From Pseudocercospora fijiensis CIRAD86 (taxonomy: Eukaryota > Ascomycota > Dothideomycetes > Mycosphaerellales > Mycosphaerellaceae), in contig NW_006921534.1 of assembly GCF_000340215.1 (NCBI RefSeq), forward strand, positions 6,588,382-6,652,381: a DNA stretch of 64,000 nt, read 5' to 3'. Positions 12,927 to 25,844 of this stretch are shown here, piece by piece (position 1 is the first letter of the stretch; the number at the start of each line of letters is the position of its first letter). The notes under the pieces are model-generated. The model was not told the DNA's origin. It saw only the letters and a list, made by a program, of their open reading frames with translations, and ran no database searches. Position numbers and translations under genes: made by a program.

Positions 12927-13051
12927 GTAAGAAATGTTAATCCTAATATATAGATTATTTTGCCGGCCGGCGAATATATATCTAGATGTCTATTTACTAG
13001 CCGGTAAAACGGTCTATATATATACTTATCTCCTACTAACTATCGTCGTAG
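12927..13051 (+). other. Intron 1 of #1 with embedded family-1 element
   Basis: It starts GTAAGA, has branch site CTAAC at 13,036, and ends TCGTCGTAG (125 bp). Inside are TTTTGCCGGCCGGCGAA (12,959) and TTACTAGCCGGTAAAACGG (12,994). It interrupts the frame in phase 1, after IVYQ, 22 codons past the Walker A Thr. Confidence 0.7.
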
Positions 13052-14682
13052 CTATACTCGACTATGCCTATATAGAGCGAGGTATTATACTAGACTCTAT
13101 CTTCGGCTATTGCGTCCTATTCTATAATATACCGACTATTCCCGACGACGACCCGCGCGACCTACTTATAATAGTAGTCGATACTTTCCTCGACTAGCGA
13201 TTCGGCGTTAGTAGCCGCTAGACGCTCTAGCGTAGAATACTCGATTACTTAGAGTACGAAGCTAACGGTATTTACTTAGGCCCTCTTAAAGAGGATATTA
13301 ACGCGTAGAAGTCGACTATCGCTAAATTACGTACCGAGCTAGATAAGACTTATACGACGCCTTACTACTACGCTCCTATCTACTAAATTAGGACCGCCGC
13401 GACGATTAATACTTAGCGCAATACCTATAACCGGTACTTTAGTCCTAATCCTAACTATACTCGCTATGTCTACGTCGCTACTCTCGTCGCGCTTAATAGC
13501 GAGTCTCGCTATCCTATTTATATTATCTAGCGTTACCTAAATATACCTAATAGCCTAGGACTTATCGAATATATTATATCCCTTTCGGACCGCGATCTAT
13601 AGACTACTCGTACGCTTATTATCTCTACTCGCGAGGCCTTTGTTTAGGAGACACTTATACCTAGCCTAGCGTATTATAAGCGATATAACCGCCTAGCTTA
13701 GTTTTAGGATCGGCTACGCCTATATTAGTAGAAGGACGAATTATAACTATAGAATCTCGAGGTAGTCGATTATCGAATAGAGCGTAGAGACCGTACTAAT
13801 AACACTATTAGAGAACTCTAGATTGCCCGTAATACTTAATTATACGATAAGTATCGATCCGATAATACGTTTCGTCTCGCTAACTTACGCGCCGCGTATC
13901 TGTCTATTATTATATATAACGAGGTATACTACTTCCGGGCGTAGTTCTTACTCTAAATAGACGCTATATAGAATCTCTTTAATAACGCGTATACAGTAGC
14001 TGTATTTGCTATAGCGACTCTATTAGCTACCGATCTTAACGACTTCGCTATACTTACTCGGTTTCTATTCCGTCGTATTCTTAAACTATAGGACGCCCGA
14101 GATCGGACCGACCTTATCTTTAGATTTTCGGACGTTACCGATACCGTTATATACTATAGCCGTTTCTAACGCGACTACGGCCTCCGATAGAGCGCTATTC
14201 CCGAAGACCTATAAATCTATTATATAGCTTTACTATCTCGCTACGTCTATACTAGCGCTATATACTTTCGCGATATCGTCCTCTAAATACTTAACCCTAA
14301 AGCCCTATATAGGCCCCTCGACGACGATAACTAGATATATCTAACGATATTCGCCTTTAGCCTCTACGTCCTCCGACGCTCTAAGAGAAACTAACTTAAG
14401 ATCCGCGACTATACTATAACCTTAGGGGACGACATTCCCTTATAGTAAGTCGTTAACGTTAAGGTATAATATACTCCTATTTCCTAGGTAGAATACCGCG
14501 CTACTTACTATCGCTTCGCTAAGCGTATCGATAAGCTAGACCGCGATATTAAGCGCCCCTCTACTATGCTAACTTACGAGGCACTATTTCGCTAGCTTAG
14601 TCTCCGTACTGCCTATCCTCTCCTCGCTACTATCGCCGACCGAAGGCTAACCTCCTCTACGCTAACTCTTTAATCCCTATAA

Positions 14683-14810
14683 GTCTATTACGCTATAGAC
14701 TATTTTACTAGCTAGCGAAAACTAGTAGACATATACGACTATTTCGCTAGCTAGTAAAGTAGTCTATAGTCTAACCGTCCGCTACTACTTTCTCGCTAAT
14801 ATAACTCTAG
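14683..14810 (+). other. Intron 2 of #1 with embedded family-1 element
   Basis: The exon ends ...SLQ. The 5' site GTCTAT is atypical but shared in kind with #2. The 3' side reads CTCGCTAATATAACTCTAG. Two arms are present, GACTATTTTACTAGCTAG (14,699) and ATTTCGCTAGCTAGTAAAG (14,740). The downstream exon resumes the paralogue alignment at LYQIIIQDFFQFYIKG. Confidence 0.6.
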
Positions 14811-16490
14811 CGCCTTATATTAGATAATAATATAAGACTTCTTCTAGTTCTATATAAAGGGCTCTACGCCCCTTCCTACCCTAAGCCGTTATATAGATCG
14901 ACTCGTCTATCTAGTTTGCCTATCTCTAAAGTACCTAGCGATACTATAGCTCGTTTACGTATATATTATCTAGCTTTCGTCTAAGGTAGTATTCTAGGTC
15001 GAAGAGCTACTTAATTACTAACTCCTCGACCTCGTATTAGAGTTATATTAAATCCGATACTCTACTATCTATACCGGTATAACGTACGCCAAGCGCGCTA
15101 CCGCTAAGGATGCCTTTAATAATAATCCCTGAACCTAGGCTATTATCCTGTCCTCGCGTACTAATACGGAGTCTATTAATCTATATTACGGTATATACGT
15201 ATAGTATATCGTAGATATCGTCGACTTTAGTAAAAAGAACTCGATCGTTAATCGTTATACTCGCGTAGAATAGACTTACGCCGTTATAGTATTCGAATTA
15301 AGCCTCGTCGATACTATCGACTCGCGCTACTAGTAGACCTTCTATCTCGACATTTAGGAGCGGCTTACTATAGTAGTCTTACCGCCCGACTAGCTTATAA
15401 ATAAAGAGATCTACTATATCTAGTTAGATAAGATCGTACGAGCTTATAGTACTACTAGTACGCTCCCTATAACCCGATTCCGTAAATATACTAATACTAA
15501 TATTAGATAGTATATAGCCGACGCCTATATATGCAAGTCCTACGGCATTCGCTACTAGATATTAGATGCTATATAGGGCTATATCTCCGACCTAACCCGT
15601 AAGAATCTCGTCCTAGTCGAAGCTATCTTTTGCCTATTACTTAGCGGTACGATAGTAGGAGAAGTCGCTACTATCGTTAACCGCTAGTAGCCTACGCTAG
15701 ATAACTTCTTTTAGGCCGATAAGCGTAATCTAGACTATACGGAAGGATGCGACTACGAGTATCTTAAGTACGCTATAGCGTAATATCTATACCGCGACGA
15801 CGTTACTAAGGATACCCGTCCGATTCGACTTATATAGTACCTTTACTATTTCGCTACCGAGGCCCTCGCTATAGATTAATATAACTCTACTATTATTCCT
15901 AATTAGTATAGTAAGTCGTACCGTACGTTATTATCTATTTCGCTATCTAGTATAGTAGTTATTATCTCCGTTGCCGGTCGAATTGCTAATACCCTTTATA
16001 GTATATCTTAAGTATATTTAGCGGCGTACTTCTAACTATAATGCCGATTTTGCCTAGGCCGTATAAAACATCGGCTACTACGCTCCTACTCTCGCGCCCC
16101 TTATCCGAAGATCTCGGAGTTTTACTAGTCCCTTCGATAATTATAATAATAATAATAGTAACTATAGAGTTACTACTCTCTCCTTTAGAACGCCGTTTAA
16201 CTACGAACCTAACCGTATAGGTATATAGCTATACTTACTAGGCAGTTAGGCCGGCTCTTTTATTCGCCCTAACTCTAGCGACTCTATCGGAGATACTAGC
16301 GCTATAGACGAGCTAACCCTACGCGCTCGTTACTTAACTAAGCGATCTCTTACTCTACTAGTCGCTCTATATCCTCGCCTAGCCGACGATATATTAGCTT
16401 ATACTAAGCGCGTTAAGCTAGCGGCCGGCGCCTCGTCTATAGTACTAGTTAAGAGTAGCGACGCCGAGGATACCGAGTAAGGCATAGGTA

Positions 16491-17595
16491 TACTCGTATA
16501 AGCCCTATATATAGAAAGTAGATAGTAATATAGATCTCTTCGAGTAGGCCTCTACGGGACGACTAGTAAGTACGCGTATCCTAGGCGTTAGGTCCTATAG
16601 GTTACTAACTAGGCGCGCGTATAAATAGTCTAGTCTATATACTAAATACTAGCCGATTAAGTAGAGCAATTTCCTATCGTATCTCTAGCCTTTTCTATAG
16701 TTTTTCCTCCTACCTATATATAGTCTACCTAGTCGGTACTTATAATATATACTATTAATATAACCGAATTATAGTAGCCGTTACGCGTAGATCTAGAGTC
16801 TATATAATCGATTCCGAACTACTATTATCCGCGAGGCCCTACTACTATTATCTAATCCGCCTATACCTTCGTTATACTTTACGTACGCGTAATACAATCG
16901 CCGAGTATCTATAGTAACGATAGAGAGTCTTTCCCTACCGCTCGGGTATTTTATCTATCTATCTTCCCGCCTCTACCGATATTATACATTTCCCGCTACT
17001 TAGTTATTATATCTTGCCTATAAGATACGCCGTCTATAGGATTATATAGGCGGGTATAATAGAAGATACGTTTATAGATATACGTCTAAGCTAGGTCTTA
17101 TATTCCGCTATTATCTCTCCTAGGTTTAGTATACTATCGGTCTATCTCTATTACGATACCCCCTCTTATTAGTCGCTAACTATTTTGCTAGCTAAGGAAA
17201 AAATAGTTAAAAGGGTTTATACGATAGCGTCTCTAATAAGCACTCTATCGGTTACTAACTCGTCTTAACTAGATATATTCTCGCGGCGACGGTTAACTAC
17301 TTTTCCGGCTAGTAAAGTCGTTAGTATTGCCTTAGTTATATTTCGTCTTGCCGCGCCTACTCTAGTTAGACTTTACTTTACTTCCTTCTACGCCTCGTAC
17401 CTACTATATACGTAAAGTCTACGTATATATTACGTTACTATTATATACCGCTTCGTCGTTGTTCGGCTACCTTCTATAGCCCTACTTTGCGCGCAACCTC
17501 GCCTATATCGTAGATAGAGATATACGACTTCGATATACTATATAAAATTATATAAGCGACGTAAGCGGTCCGTCTAGTATAGGATCTTAGTAAGG
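16491..17595. other. Spacer between SNF2-like #1 and #2
   Basis: A plus-strand frame around 16,500-16,950 could continue #1, but no motif supports it. Family-1 pieces lie at 17,175-17,205 (CTATTTTGCTAGCTAAGG) and 17,295-17,330 (CTTTTCCGGCTAGTAAAG). The latter continues into GTTAGTATTGCCTTAG, also found upstream of leader copy 1. Confidence 0.4.
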
Positions 17596-17865
17596 TAACG
17601 GCGTCGCTTCGGCTTTACTTTATTCCTTCCTCTTAGATTAGGTTCTAAACCCTATACTAGCGCGTTTTAGCGGACTTTACCTATCGGCCTTAACTAACGT
17701 ACCGAACGAAAAGCGGTCCTAACTTTACTATATAAATTAGCTATATCGCTCGGGACGTCTCTTTTATACGCGCGTTAGTAAAGTAAACTGCCCTATATAT
17801 TTACGCTATCTACGCGGCCTGCCGTATAAACGGTTAGAGGTTCGAGCGCTAATACTAGTATATAC
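17596..17865 (+). promoter_or_regulatory. Shared leader/promoter cassette, copy 4
   Basis: It contains ACCGAACGAAAAGCGG, TATATAAATTAGCTATATCG (about 17,729) and GTTAGTAAAGTAAACTG. CTACTCCTACTACTACTATC follows at 17,901, then half palindromes CTATCTAGTAAACTAGTC (17,956) and CGCCCGGTAAACCGATC. It lies about 300 bp upstream of SNF2-like #2. Confidence 0.5.
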
Positions 17866-18595
17866 CTTTCTACTATCGCCCTAACTTCTTCTACTTTATA
17901 ATCTACTCCTACTACTACTATCTTCCTCGTCTGCCTACCTCTGTCTCGTTTCTCTATCTAGTAAACTAGTCTATACTTCTATTTTCTCCGCCCGGTAAAC
18001 CGATCTATATCTACGAGCTACTCTTCTAGCTAGTCCGAACGGTAAATAACGGCTAGTACGCTATATACCGACGGCGATTATAAATCCGAACGAGAAGTTC
18101 GTACTAACTAGCCTAGCGACGCTAAAGAAGTGTAAAAAGATAGTTACTACTAACGCGAACGCTACCGAGTCGTCGCCGACTCTCTTTACGAGAACTAAGG
18201 GTAAGAGTACTAAGGCTACCTAGAATATACTAGCTACTCCTCCTACGCCGGATATACCCGCCTAGCCTAAGCCTAAGCCTAAGGCTCCTAAGGTACCTAA
18301 GGTAGTAACCGTACCGCTATAGTTTAGCCTAACTACGGATAAGAAGCAGGCACTATACGAGGCTATACGTAAAGCTAGAAGAGAGGCGCTTAGAATGTTC
18401 CTAGTAAACAGTACGCGAGTTTCTATCTAGGCCGATTGCGGTATATACCTTCTCGGCTTCCTAGGGTCCGGTCTAGAGAAGAATAGATATATTCTCTTAT
18501 TCCTAAACTTCCCTTATTAGGATCTATATAAAGGGTTCCTTTAGGCTATATCGTAGTCGGTAGGTCGGTAGTATTAGAATAACGGTAGATATTAG

Positions 18596-18736
18596 GTAAG
18601 TTCCGCCCTACGCTATATACCTAGACTAATATACTAACTATTTTGCCGGCTAGCAAACCCGCTATACCGAAGTTAGACTTTACTAGCTAGCGAAATAGTT
18701 AGCGGTTTAGTCCTCGTAGTTATATATCCCTTCTAG
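18596..18736 (+). other. Probable intron of #2 with family-1 element
   Basis: The 5' site is GTAAGT. The interval contains ATACTAACTATTTTGCCGG (18,637) and TTTACTAGCTAGCGAAATAG (18,681). The 3' end is ambiguous. CCTTCTAG at 18,736 restores a coherent frame (NANIIIQNLFSLRDSNDD), but TTGCCGGCTAG at 18,653 would also fit, using the element's own CTAAC as branch site. Confidence 0.45.
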
Positions 18737-20104
18737 TTAACGCTAATATTATTATATAGAACCTATTTAGTTTGCGCGATAGTAACGACGACCTATCTAA
18801 GAAGGACTAGCTACCGGGTAACTCGAATAATTTAGTCCCGACGAAGACTATTCTCGAGTATATCTTCGCTATACCTAATAATACTTTTACTATCGACGAT
18901 CTTACGGTAGAGGATATACCTAACGATATCTGCTTCCTATATTCGAAGCCGAGACTACGCCTCGCTATCTATTTCTTATATATAGCCTACCTAGTATAAA
19001 TAGTCGCCGAGATATATAAAGACTACGCGTACGTACTCGAAGTGCCTCCGGAGATTCCCCCTAAATACCGAAAGGTAGCTAAGAGTATTTAAGGCTAGGA
19101 GGTTAACGGAAATGTCCTCTTTCGCCTTATATTACTAGTCTAATACTAGTATACTAAGGTTCGTAAGAACAAGGAAGTAGGGGGTATAGCGTACGTATTT
19201 AAGAAGGATTTCTACGGTAGGGCTAACGCGGAGCCTATCGTATACGGAGTCCCCGGTACTACGATATTTAATACCGTAAAGTAGGCCTAAGACTAAAAAC
19301 TAGCCGATAACGAAGCTCGCTAGGCTCTAGCCGACGTCGAAAGCGAATTCTTTACTAATATAAAACGCACTATTCTCCGTTCGGCCTAAGAGTATAATAA
19401 TACTATCTAATACCTCTCGGATATACGCTATAACCTATTCGCGGGCAAGACTACTAACCTTAATACCCGCGATCTAGATACGTAGAATTAGACTATACGC
19501 GACGAATATATTAAATACCTCGCCGAGCGCCGTAATCTAATCTTCTTTAATAACTATACTACTATCGATCCGGCTAATAAGCGGTTTCTTTATAAAGGTT
19601 ACCGCTAATATACGAAGAAGGTCTACCGTACTATAGGTATCCCTCTACTCTAAGATATAAACGATAATCTACTATCGGCTATATAGGACCGTATTAACCG
19701 AGAGGCCGAGCACTATACCGCCGACTCCCTAGACTACCGCGAACTTCTATAGTCCCCTACGGATACGAATACTATATTTAGCAATATATTACGTTATATA
19801 AATAGCGTATTAGCCGTCCCTTCTATATTTATAGATATATACGCCGCGATAGGTATTATAGTTACTACGCTCCTAGACGGCGAGATTAACCCTATTAGTA
19901 AGTATAGATTCTATATTACATTTCGCGATCTCGCCTTAAAGCTATAGTAGCCTTAGGTAATCGCGTAGATTCTCTAAATATAGAAGTCGCCTATATAAGG
20001 CGCTATTCTCGCCGATAACGTAGGTACTAGTAAGACTATTACGGTCCTCTACGCTGTCGTCTATTAGTCCGAATATATTAAAGAATAGCGTCGCAACTAC
20101 CGAG

Positions 20105-20241
20105 GTATGTTTTCTTTTTCTATATATAGACCGTTTTACTAGCCGGCAATCTAGTCGTCGCTTATATGCCTTTTTCTTTTTATCCGGACGGTAAAATAGT
20201 CTGCCTACTACTTATTTCTCCTCTACTAACGTTTATTATAG
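20105..20241 (+). other. Intron 1 of #2 with family-1 element
   Basis: It has GTATGT, branch CTAAC and ATTATAG (137 bp), in phase 1 after ...NYR, the same position as intron 1 of #1. Its arms are CCGTTTTACTAGCCGGCAA and TATCCGGACGGTAAAATAGT, separated by a T-rich stretch. Confidence 0.7.
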
Positions 20242-21902
20242 CCGTACTCTACCGCGCGTATATCGAGAGTAATATCGCGCCTCGCCCTATTACTAATATA
20301 CAAATTCCTATGCCTATAGTTAACGCTACCGACTAGGCCTTAATAGACGTCGATACTCGCCTACCTACGCCGAATAAGTAGGAGCTTATCGATGCCTACG
20401 TCTAGGCCTATCTAGGATTGCCTATAGAGTCTAAGCCGGGCTAGTATATCGGTATCGATATCTAAATAGTAAAGGCTAGTAGCGAGTAGCGTACTCTACT
20501 AAAGTATACCGACGCCGACGTATATAACCTCGCATTCTTAGTAGTCTAGGCCTTCTTTAACGAGTACAATCCGGCCCTACCGGATTATATACCTATATAC
20601 GAGATTAGCCTTAATACGGCCGTTAATATCTAGCGTAATAATTGCGCCCGATACTTTAGGCCTAGAGAGGGCTACGCGCGCTATATTAACGTCGCTATAT
20701 ATATTAACGTTAAGCCCGATCCTAAGAATCCTACCTACTACGTTAAAGGTACTACCGCTAAGCTAGAAGGTCTTATTACTTTCGTTAATAGGTTACTAGT
20801 CGAAAGCCTATAGACTACTCGTACTATCCTTATTACTACTAAGGATTCGTAGGTCTAGAAGACTATATAACTAGGCGTTATATATAAGACGCGATATAGC
20901 TAGAAACTCGAGTAACTCCGCGATATTAAGGAACCCGAAGAGTCTTTCGACGACTTTACTATACTCGATAATACCGCCGAGCGTATATACGACGCCGCTA
21001 AGGAAGAGGAGAAGGACGAGGCGTTCCTACTAGAGTATATATCTAATAATATGTCTCTTCTATAGGGTACGCGCGCCGCCCGGCTATCTATCGTTATCGG
21101 CGATAAAGGCTATTACTTTAAGAATAAGTTTTCTCTATAGAGTAACTCTATATAGATACTACTCGATAACGAGTATACGGTCTTAGTATTCGCGATAGCT
21201 ACGCTATTCCGTAATAATATAGCCGACTTTACTAGCCTTATACGCTATCTCTTTCGGCGTATTTATAAGAAGTAGCTAGATACTCGACGCAAAGAACTTA
21301 TCGGTAGCCTTAGTAGCTCGGACGTCTATAAGTAGCTATACGAGGAGTTCTATAAGAAGTACGGTATAGACTAGACTCGCGTGCCTACTAACTAAGTGTC
21401 CTAACCTACCTCGAATAGTAATAGTAAGAAGTAGTATAGTATTAGCGAGTAGGAACGCTACCTTTAGATAATCGATCCCGTCGCCTAGTAGACTCTCTTA
21501 CGCCTAAGTAATAAGGAGGATATAGATAGGCGCTACTCCGTCCTCGTTCCCCTACCGATAAGTATCTATATACTTCGCCGCGTTAAAGGTATCTAACTAC
21601 TTATCTAGGGCGAGACCGTAATACTCGGCTCCGAAATCCTACTATAGTAGATTATCTATATAGAGACCTCGCCTACTTTAACGTTAGAGGCTATATATCG
21701 CGCTATAGTCGCTAGATTCGCTATAATCGTAGGTAACGACCGCCTTAACCGCGTCTATAATAATCCGACTACTCCTAGCTAGAAGCGCTCCTATCTTACC
21801 GTATTTTACCGATTATTAGTACTTAGCGCCTCCTCGGATATATTTAGCTAGCTTCTTAAGTATAATATCGACTCTTCTATACTATATATTAACTTACTAT
21901 AA

Positions 21903-22026
21903 GTCTACTGTCTCTAACCGTTTCGCCGGCCGGTAAAACTATTATACGACGTCGACGGTTTTGCTAGCCGGCGAAATAGTCGGCAATTACTCTACTTTAA
22001 CTATACTCTTACTAACTACCGTTTAG
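21903..22026 (+). other. Intron 2 of #2 with family-1 element
   Basis: The exon ends INLLQ. The 5' site is GTCTAC (unusual), and the 3' side is CTTACTAACTACCGTTTAG. Arms are CCGTTTCGCCGGCCGGTAAA and GGTTTTGCTAGCCGGCGAAA. The frame resumes with the conserved NSVSTQDFYQTYTKG. Confidence 0.65.
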
Positions 22027-23149
22027 GTCTTAGAACTCCGTATCTACCTAGGACTTCTACTAGACCTATACTAAGGGAAATGTTAATAACCCTAGTATTA
22101 GGGCGCGCCTAGATCGCCTTAAGTACCTAATTTAAGAGTTACCTAAGCTATATGCTTCGCTATAGCTCCTCTACCGATATATTATCCTTGCTAACGAGAA
22201 GATAATCTTTTAGATTAACGAGCCGCTAAATTATAAGGCTATCGAGCTCTTTCTCGACCTATATATAATCGATTATATCTCTATTTACGCCGGGATAACC
22301 TAAGCCGAGCGTAGCTCTACCGAGGATAACTATAACTATAATCCTAAGATTAAGGTTATTATCCTCTCGTCTTATACTAGATCCGAGGCGGCTAATCTAT
22401 AGTATAGTAGATACGTCTAGCTCGTCTTAGATATCGTCGGCTTTACTTAGAAGGCTTAGTAGATAGGTCGCTCCTTTCGCGTTAGGTAGACTTATCCGGT
22501 TATTATATACGACCTTAGCTTAAACGATATAATCGACTATATACTATAGTACGATTACTATACTCGATTCTTTAACTAGCTTATAGTAACTGTTATCCCC
22601 GACCTAGACGTAGTTTAAAAGGAAGTATATCGTCTATTAACTACTATAATCGTAGCTAACCCTACTATCTAGTAAGACGAAGATACGTTTACTATAGAGG
22701 CGGCTTATCGCGTAAAGTAGGGTATAGCGGATATCTATATACGAACTATATATAGTATTCGATCTAGTCGCCGCGACCCTATATAGAAGGAGTATCGTAT
22801 ACTAGTAATAAAATATATCCTCCCTATCGAGGCAATCTAGCGCCTATCTTACGGTAGACTTAAGGCTAAGTAGACGGCTTATACCCTTAATACTATAATA
22901 GCCGTCCCGACTCCCGCTCCCGACTATCCTATACGAGATCTAGATAATCGCGACGACTCTAATATTAAAGCTAAGCCCGAGATTACGCCTCTTAACTTTC
23001 GCGCCTAGTTATATATATACTATATAGATTAGGTCGAGTTTATCTTCCTTAAGATAATATATTAATATCTTTACGATATATCTCGCTAGGCTATCGATAC
23101 TAGCGACTATAATCTAGATATTATCCTATATTAGTATAGTAAGTATCGT

Positions 23150-23235
23150 CGTCGTATCGCCGACTACTTTACTATCTAGTAAAATAGTTAGCATTTCGGT
23201 ATTTATATAATTACTAATTCCCTTTATAGTATACC
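23150..23235 (+). repeat. Family-1 element within #2, possibly intronic
   Basis: CGACTACTTTACTATCTAGT runs into AAAATAGTTAGCATTTC. Downstream, TTACTAATTCCCTTTATAG could be a branch plus 3' splice site. No clear 5' site was found. Confidence 0.4.
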
Positions 23236-24639
23236 TCGAAGACGTTATAGCGCGAAACTACTAGTGCTACTCTACGCTATTTAGGTAGGTAGTAGCTAAG
23301 CTTAAGATCCTATTAAACGGCTAGACTAAATTCGAATATCTTATATTCCTAGCCTCTATTAAGCCTAAGATAGCCGATCCTAACGATCCTAATTCTATCC
23401 TAGTTATTAGCCCTAATAATTAGTTCGGCGACCTTATATACGACCCTAAGTAAGACGATACTATCCTACTTAGAGAAATCTAATAGCTAGTAACGATAAT
23501 CGACGATAGCGAATCTAACTATAGCTTCGACGACGGCTAATCCGATTACGCTAACGACCCGACTAGTCCGGCTAATACGGATATTAATCGACCTAATAGT
23601 AAGGCTAATACTTCCTATCTATCGGATAGTAAGGTACCTACTTAGCCCCTACCTAAAGCTCGATCTAAGAGTAAGGGGAGACTCTATATTAAAGGCCTAA
23701 AGTTTCCGCTATCTACTACTATCGTTACTAAGGATAGCGACGATAGTAACGATAATAGTAATAACGACGAAGCTATTATACGCTATATCGATAGAGCTCG
23801 ATAGAAGTAAGCTTAATAGAAGCGACTATTATCCGCTCCTACTAGTACTAAGGACGTCGATAACGACGACGAGTTAGCTATAGACCGGCGCTCGAGTTCT
23901 AGACTATCTTCTACCCCTAACTATCTATAAGATCTAGACTTGCCTCTAGGCGGTATTACTAGCCCTTAGACGGATATCTAGTCTCTAACTCGGCCTCGTA
24001 AGCGTAAGTTTAGCCTTAGCCGTAATTTATCGAGTAAGCGTTATAGCGCAAAGCGTACCCGATATATACTAAAGCGCCTATAATCGTACGCCTAGCTATT
24101 AGCTTCCTCTACTACTACTAGCTAGCTATTAATAGAGGATAAGCGCGCTACCTTATACCTAAAGATTAACGACGCCCTTAGTATACTCCGCTTATATAAA
24201 CTTAGTAACGCTAGTACGGCTATCGGTCTTATATTCGAAGCTAAGACTAGGAAGTCGACTAAAATCGTATAGCTAAATACCTATCTCCTCGGCGGTCTAG
24301 TTACTAGGCTATAGGATCGATAGGCTCCGCTTTATAAGATACCGGATATAAAGAGTAAGATCGACGCTATATTAGTATTAATCTAGGCGTACTTAGATAC
24401 GGTCTCTACGACTATAGGCGAGGCCGATAGGCAATAGTATTATAGTTAACGATTAGTATAGATACTCTTAAGCGGTATCGAGGATAGATATAGATTAACG
24501 AGGTTAGTCGATAGAGGGAATAGACGTACTACTATATATCTATTTCGAGTATCGGAAGGATATATATAAAATACGTACTAATTAATCTAGTACTAATTAT
24601 TATCCTATATATTAAATCGCCTAGTAGGAGATAGTGCTT

Positions 24640-25380
24640 TAGGGTTCCTAGTCGGCGAAATAGTCTATAGGTAATATAATAACGTTAAGTAGGTCTTTGC
24701 TGTCGATATATCCTTATATAATTAAACGTTAGGTATAGTAGGTAGCATTAAATACGTACTACTAACGATATATATCGTAGGACGTTAATAACTATTTTCC
24801 CGGCTAGTAAAATAGTCTACTCGTAGCTTAATAATTTCTATAAATAGTACTAAAAGCGCCCTACTTACGATATAAAAGCCTCGATAGTTAATTTCCCGGC
24901 TAGTAGGATAGTCTACTCGTAGCTAGATAATTTATATAAATAGTACTAACTGCGCCCTACCGCCGATCCGAGCCTTAATAGCTAACTTCCTAGCTAGCGA
25001 AATAGTCTACTCGTAGCTTAATAATTTCTACGGATAGTACCGAAACGCCCTACTTACGATATAAGAGTATCGATAATTAACTTCCCGGCTAGTAGAATAG
25101 TCTACTCGTAGCTTAATAGATTCTATAAGTAGTACTATAAGTGCCCTAGGGTTTCCCGGTCGGCGCGATAATATACGGGTAGCGTAAGGATACTAGCCGG
25201 GGCTTAGTCGTCGGTACGTCCTTGGGGATAAAATAATAGTTGTCTTAACTAGCGTTAAAGATGCCCTACTAGCGACATATATCGTAATAACGTTAAATAC
25301 TATTTTCCCGACTAGTAAAATAGTCTACTTATAGCTTAATAGTTTCTAGACAACCCTAATAGCGCCCTATTTGCGCTAGA
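24640..25380. repeat. 95-bp tandem repeat built around half a family-1 palindrome
   Basis: Units begin at 24,791, 24,886, 24,981 and 25,076, exactly 95 bp apart, with diverged relatives at about 24,645 and 25,297. Each contains TTCCCGGCTAGTAAAATAGT (or a variant), then CTACTCGTAGC, ATAATTTCTA, ATAGTAC and GCGCCCTA. No coding signal was found. Confidence 0.75.
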
Positions 25381-25840
25381 CTAGCCCTAGTAATTAATTT
25401 TGTAGCTCTTACTCTATCTATTTATATTTTCGTATATATCTTACTATCGCTATATTATACGCGATTAATAGCTACGTCTCGTCTTATATATATAAACTAG
25501 CTAGGTTATAGACAATTTATAAATTTTACTTTATATAGGGTATCGTAATATAAAATTATATATAGTATATAGCGTCTTAGTAGATACTAACCGACTAAAC
25601 TATAAAGCTATCCTAATATAGAGTACTAATAGATTATAGTATTAAAGTTAGAGGGTTGTCGACGAGATTCGAGTAATATATCGTAGGCGATAGCGGTTTA
25701 TATAAAAGCTAGAAAAAAAACATAGTTACTAATTAATAGTACTAGATTCGAATATATATAGGCGCGAGAGCGATTACTCGAGATATATATATTAAAATAA
25801 AAGGAGTTAATATCGCGCTCGATATCTTAGCTATATAGCG
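25381..25840. other. AT-rich spacer
   Basis: It has dense TATATA runs and A-rich patches (AGAAAAAAAACATAG at 25,710). No gene or repeat copy was recognised. It may include the promoter of the following relic. Confidence 0.45.
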
Positions 25841-25844
25841 ATAT

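Larger units (their letters stand above)
12080..16490 (+). pseudogene. SNF2-like helicase relic #1
   Basis: Three exons are recovered by reading TAA/TAG as Gln. Exon 1 ends with the ATP-binding region KLPIQGAILADDIGTSKTIS (about 12,806-12,865), which corresponds to SNF2 ADDMGLGKT with Gly changed to Ser. Exon 2 includes AYTVAVFAIATLLATDLNDF (about 14,000), the motif III (SATP...N..DL) region. Exon 3 carries TQAIILSSRTNTESINLYYG and NRYTRVEQTYAVIVF (about 15,130-15,300), motifs V and VI. Proteins of this family are ATP-dependent DNA translocases. Length is about 1,380 codons with a long insertion between lobes 1 and 2. A poly-Gln-like CAA/CAG tract may have stood at 16,142-16,165. It is preceded by leader copy 3. 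No preserved ATG marks the start. Confidence 0.7.
18050..24430 (+). pseudogene. SNF2-like helicase relic #2
   Basis: A multi-exon relic. The ATP-binding region reads SPIQGAILADNVGTSKTITV (about 19,990-20,050). The motif III region EYTVLVFAIATLFRNNIADF (about 21,170) matches #1 nearly residue for residue. Motifs V and VI read KVIILSSYTRSEAANLQYSR and QIGRSFRVRQTYPVIIY (about 22,345-22,510), clear SNF2 C-terminal lobe signatures (QRxGRxxRxxQ). The N-terminal region (from about 18,050) is Lys/Pro-rich with KPKPKAPKVPKVVTVP. The C-terminal tail after 23,250 is charged and its frame is uncertain. It is preceded by leader copy 4. It is a paralogue of #1 and #0, and RIP stops preclude function. The 3' boundary is uncertain by a few hundred bases. 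Confidence 0.65.

Noticed and set aside
12934..13197. Plus-strand open frame of 87 codons
   Set aside because: It starts inside intron 1 of SNF2-like #1. Its second half is part of that gene's exon 2, so it is not a separate gene.
24640..25380. CRISPR-like array
   Set aside because: The 95-bp units are contiguous satellite copies without unique spacers, and the sequence is fungal.
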